NCBI RefSeq assembly: GCF_000003605.2
Contig: NW_003105609.1
Coordinates: forward strand, 21,637 to 44,376
DNA: 22,740 nt
Direction of reading: 5' to 3'
Source: Saccoglossus kowalevskii
Taxonomy: Eukaryota > Hemichordata > Enteropneusta > Harrimaniidae
Positions 19,722 through 22,740 of the stretch are shown here, piece by piece. Numbering within the stretch: position 1 is the stretch's first letter; every line of letters starts with the position of its first letter. A program made the translations under genes and the position numbers. The notes beneath the pieces were generated by a model. It searched no databases. It saw nothing but the letters and a program-made list of their open reading frames with translations, and was not told the origin of the DNA.

Positions 19722-20270
19722 CTGAAAATAACAACAGTTAATAGTTACATTCACATTTTGAATGTTATGCTCCAATGTTCTGAAAGTGATATCAACATCT
19801 ATCTTGTTTTTGTCAATCAGTAAACGCAAGACTCTCTGGGTATCTCACGTTAATATACACCTGGTACTAAAAATAGTTTCTGCTGATATTATTGAGGTTT
19901 AAAGTCCGTTTTTTTGTATTTAATATATCACAGTTTATTTCTTTATATATTGTCAGAAGTTGTTACATTTCCAATTCATAGTAAAGAATTAAAAATTACA
20001 TATCACAACTCATATATGCGATTTTTGTTGAGTATATAAATATATATGCAAAATAACAAAATAAAGTGGCTGGGTGTGGTGGTGCCATATTTCTCCAGAC
20101 TCTCAAGAGTGGTTAACAAGAATGACAATAATACCAACAAAACAAAAACAAAATCATTACCTTATTTAAAAATTTTCCCACTTCTCAAAATAGAGGTTTG
20201 TTTTATTTTGCTTAATTAAAATATATAGTGTTCAATTTGTTGTATTTTATGTATGTTCATTTTAACCATA
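19722..20270 (-). other. Intron and possible LINE 3' untranslated sequence
   Basis: The first 50 or so bases next to the exon resemble the intron start above Ig copy 3 (15019-15070), showing that the duplication included intron sequence. The rest is AT-rich and could be LINE 3' UTR down to about 20040, but no poly-A tail or target duplication marks an end. Confidence 0.45.
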
Positions 20271-22454
20271 TTAAAAGAGGGTAAACAGTTTTTTTAACTT
20301 GCTAGTGTAAATTGTCCATTTAGTAATGATAATTAGATGATTCAATAGCTTAGAAAACAGAGTATCACCTAATAATATTTGTTTACATGTGAGAGCACCT
20401 GGGGTTCTTAAATTTGTTCCATACTGATCACACAATGTAGTCCACAGACTTTTAACATATTCACAATTGACAAACAAGTACAGGAGTGTTTCTTCAAAAC
20501 TATGACAAAACGTACAAAGACCAGAGGCCGTAAGAGGAGGTCTCATGTGATGTAGCATGGAGTTTGTATATAGGATATTATGTGTTCTCTTCCACTGAAA
20601 TTCTTGAAGTTTTGTTTCCGTGGTGACAGCAAATAGTAAAAGAAATATTTCCTTCCATTCGGTGTCTTCAATGTTAAACAAATGAGTAAAGAAAAGAGTA
20701 GTCTTAGGTGGAATTAAATAAAAGCTAGACAAAATTCTTCGTATTAGCTTGCATTTTAAATTCTTCAGATACATGAATTTATCATTAATGGTTATACCTA
20801 TAGGTAATTGTGGTCTAATAATATATGGCACACAATCTTTCCACTCACTTGATATAGCCGAGATTATTCCCCGGCATAGCAAAAAGTGGTTCTGCGTCAG
20901 ACCAATGACTCTTAATGCTTCCCAGTTTTTAAACTGACCAGTGGAATCGTATAGATCACAAAGGTACACAATACATTTTAAGATACAATCTGGGTAACAT
21001 AAACTCTTGTTATTTATTTGAATTTTTTGGTTGTCCCAAATTATAATATTTGCTACTGTGTGTTCAACCTCGTAACAATGAATTTTCCGCCAACTGTAGA
21101 GTAAACTTTCATAGAACGGAGGCAGCATTATGGGTAAATATTTTATTTTATAATTACAATTAAAGATCAGAGAACCCCCAACAGGAGATAGGTTTCTTGT
21201 TTTCATTTAGAAATGATTGTATCCATTTAATTCGAAGTGAGTGATATAGAGCAAATATATCGAGCATATTCAAGCCGCCCTGGCCATAGTCTCCAATCAA
21301 AGTGTTCCTGGCCACTCTTTCAGGACCTTTCCAAATGAATTTGTGTAGGCGATTGTTCAGTTTACATATATCTTCCATTTTAATGACAATTAAGTTAAAT
21401 AGATTTCGGGATAACTAGAGATTTAATGATTTGAACTTTACCAATTAGTGTAAGATTACGAGTCGACCATATCTGCAAACATTTATTTAACGAATCAAAG
21501 GGGCCCTCAATATTTTGTCTATATGCTAATAAGGAATTGTAAGAAAAGTATATCCCGACAATCTTAACAGGAGTCATCGGCCAGGTGACCCCAAAAGGTT
21601 TATCAACACGAGACCTCCAACTACCAAGCCACATGGCTTCTGTCTTGTCATAGTTTACTTTAGACCTGAGAAGGAATGAAAAGTGCCGAGCAGCGCAAAC
21701 GTATTTTCAAATGATTCAAGATATGATAAAAAACATGTAAGGTCATCTGCGAAAGCTGAATATTTGATATCACAGCCAGACACATTGATCCCACTGATAG
21801 AGTCATTATACCGCAACTGGGTTAAAAGCAGCTCTAAAGACAAGATGAAGAGAGCCGGTGAGACGGGGTCACCCTGTCTCACACCCCTGTTGATGTCAAA
21901 ATATCCAGTACTAAGGCCTTGACTCATGACACAGCTCAATGGATTAGAATAGCAGGTTTGTATCCATTTTTGAAGGGATGGGCCAAAATTGAAAGTTTTA
22001 AGGGCGTGGTACATGAAGTCCCATTGTAAACTATCAAATGCTTTTTGGAAGTCTATATCTATTAGTGCGCCTGGTTGATTATTATCTTTTGTGTATTGCA
22101 TATTGCCTTCAATAAGGCGTACAGATTCCCCTAATTTCCTATCTTTTATGAATGCTGTTTGGGTTTCATGAATAAGTTTTGGGAGAACTTTGTTCAGCCT
22201 ACGTGAAATACATTTTGATGCAATTTTATAGTCTGTGTTAAGTAGTGTAATGGGGCGCCAGTTACGAATAAATCGTTTGTCTTTATCCTTTTTTTCGATA
22301 AGTGTGATAACCCTTGTTTTTGACTATTTGAAAAATGACCATTTATGAAAGCTATATTTAAGGAATTTACAACCATGTCTCCAATCAATGGCCAAAACTT
22401 GCAATAGAATTCCGGACTTAGTCCATCATTCCCAGAAGATTTATTTTTTGGAAA
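20271..22454 (-). mobile_element. 5'-truncated Tx1/L1-like LINE, ORF2 remnant
   Basis: On the minus strand the element starts inside the reverse transcriptase fingers (SSGNDGLSPEFY, near 22437). It passes KRFIRNWRPITLLNTDYKIA after a frameshift near 22314, then IDFQKAFDSLQWDF and GVRQGDPVSPALF, and the catalytic YSAFADDLTC (FADD at 21742-21753). Further frame breaks follow near 21655 and 21395 and an in-frame stop near 21160. The C-terminal part then reads open to 20271, with an RT-associated zinc-knuckle pattern (CTFCHSFEETLLYLFVNC) and a KWTIYTSKLK end typical of Tx1-like L1 elements. No endonuclease domain is present. The element cannot be active. It lies in the intron between Ig copies 1 and 2, in the same orientation as the gene. 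The 3' UTR may reach about 20040 but has no clear end. Confidence 0.85.
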
Positions 22455-22740
22455 ATAACCACTCTCTAATTATTACTTACATTGTACATCAACCGTTACT
22501 GATGAAGTATCACTTGGTGTTGAACTATCATGTAATGTATTTACTGCTTTACATATATAATCTCCAGCTTGGTTTTTATTGATATTACTCAACGTTAAAG
22601 TCCGTCCAGATTGTATCAGTGTTCCTGATGGTTTCTCCCATATATAACTTGGAGTGGGATTACCAACAGCAGAACATGTAGCAATGAATGTATCACCTTC
22701 TATGACTTTACCATTACTTGCATTGGTGATGGATGTTGAT
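22455..22740. repeat. Perfect duplicate of 14723-15008 (right copy)
   Basis: Reading the two segments base by base shows no mismatch over 286 bases, reaching the window edge. The offset is 7732. The identity covers the Ig exon and its first 26 downstream intron bases, then stops abruptly at 22454/22455, where LINE sequence begins. Confidence 0.93.
22481..22740 (-). CDS. Ig-domain exon, copy 1 (cut by window edge)
   Basis: This is the first visible exon of the receptor gene. 260 bases are visible and about 10 more lie beyond the window, judging from the 270-base sister exons. It encodes a C2/I-set Ig domain with the B-strand cysteine in IATCSAVGNP, a tryptophan in YIWEKP and the F-strand motif GDYICKA. 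The exon ends in GTACAAT followed by a GTAAGT donor, the same boundary as the other two copies. Every base visible here matches the exon at 14749-15018, and the identity also covers the first 26 intron bases. Whether it is a real separate exon or an assembly duplicate cannot be decided from the sequence. If real, it adds one more Ig unit to the ectodomain. Confidence 0.8.

Larger units (their letters stand above)
2639..22740 (-). other. Multi-exon gene: Ig/FN3 single-pass receptor with a kinase-like cytoplasmic region (partial at both ends)
   Basis: Eleven exons on the minus strand chain together. Every extracellular exon begins and ends in phase 1, the TM exon goes from phase 1 to 0, the next is 0-0, the kinase N-lobe exon goes 0 to 1 and the last is 1-1, so the reading frame stays open throughout. 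The predicted order is Ig x5, FN3, FN3-like, transmembrane helix, cytoplasmic linker and receptor-tyrosine-kinase-like N-lobe. This suits a type I plasma-membrane receptor that binds a ligand or another cell outside and recruits signalling proteins inside. The start codon, signal peptide and kinase C-lobe are not in the window. The ligand and partners cannot be inferred. Symmetric phase-1 exons explain how Ig units could be duplicated without breaking the frame. Confidence 0.82.

Noticed and set aside
20098-20118. GAGTGGTTAA near the LINE 3' side as a target duplication of ATAACCACTC at 22455
   Set aside because: The two are in inverted orientation, while LINE target duplications are direct, and ten bases can match by chance.

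Overview
This window is animal genomic DNA. It is AT-rich, its genes are split by long introns with GT-AG splice sites, and the introns hold several classes of retrotransposon (Tx1/L1-like LINE, a jockey/CR1-type LINE remnant, a DIRS-type tyrosine-recombinase element and a BEL/Pao element). That mix points to an invertebrate, probably marine. I cannot name the species, and nothing prokaryotic is present.

The only gene I can build lies on the minus strand and runs through almost the whole window. Eleven exons have matching splice phases and keep an open frame. In transcript order they encode three near-identical Ig domains (22481-22740, cut by the window edge; 19452-19721; 14749-15018), a fourth Ig domain (13212-13469), an Ig-fold domain without the canonical cysteines (7995-8261), an FN3 domain (6488-6784), a diverged FN3-like domain (4901-5149), a transmembrane helix with basic stop-transfer residues (3807-3928), a cytoplasmic exon (3229-3375), a juxtamembrane plus kinase N-lobe exon (2855-3068) and an alpha-C/beta-4 kinase exon (2639-2749). 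It looks like a receptor tyrosine kinase whose kinase domain has lost its ATP-binding residues: the glycine loop is gone, the VAIK lysine is Glu and the alpha-C Glu is Gln. Three YxxI/L motifs lie between the membrane and the kinase-like region. The signal peptide, any further N-terminal domains and the kinase C-lobe are outside the window or missing.

Layout by coordinate. 1-338: nothing recognised. 339-2427: decayed BEL/Pao element (minus) with an LTR-like direct repeat, an integrase remnant and a possible nested solo LTR. 2639-8261: cytoplasmic, transmembrane, FN3 and cysteine-less Ig exons. 8400-8520: small inverted-repeat element. 9205-13185: decayed DIRS-type element (plus) with inverted ends and an internal junction-like repeat. 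13212-15018: two Ig exons. 15516-15890: non-LTR RT remnant (plus). 16000-19090: no gene recognised. 19100-19296: degenerate minisatellite. 19452-19721: Ig exon. 20271-22454: 5'-truncated, frameshifted Tx1/L1-like LINE (minus), ending exactly where a 286-bp perfect copy of the 14723-15008 exon segment begins.

The main points of interest are the apparent pseudokinase receptor, the perfect exon-scale duplication, the cysteine-less Ig domain and the intact end structure of the DIRS element. All domain calls were made by eye, without a database search.
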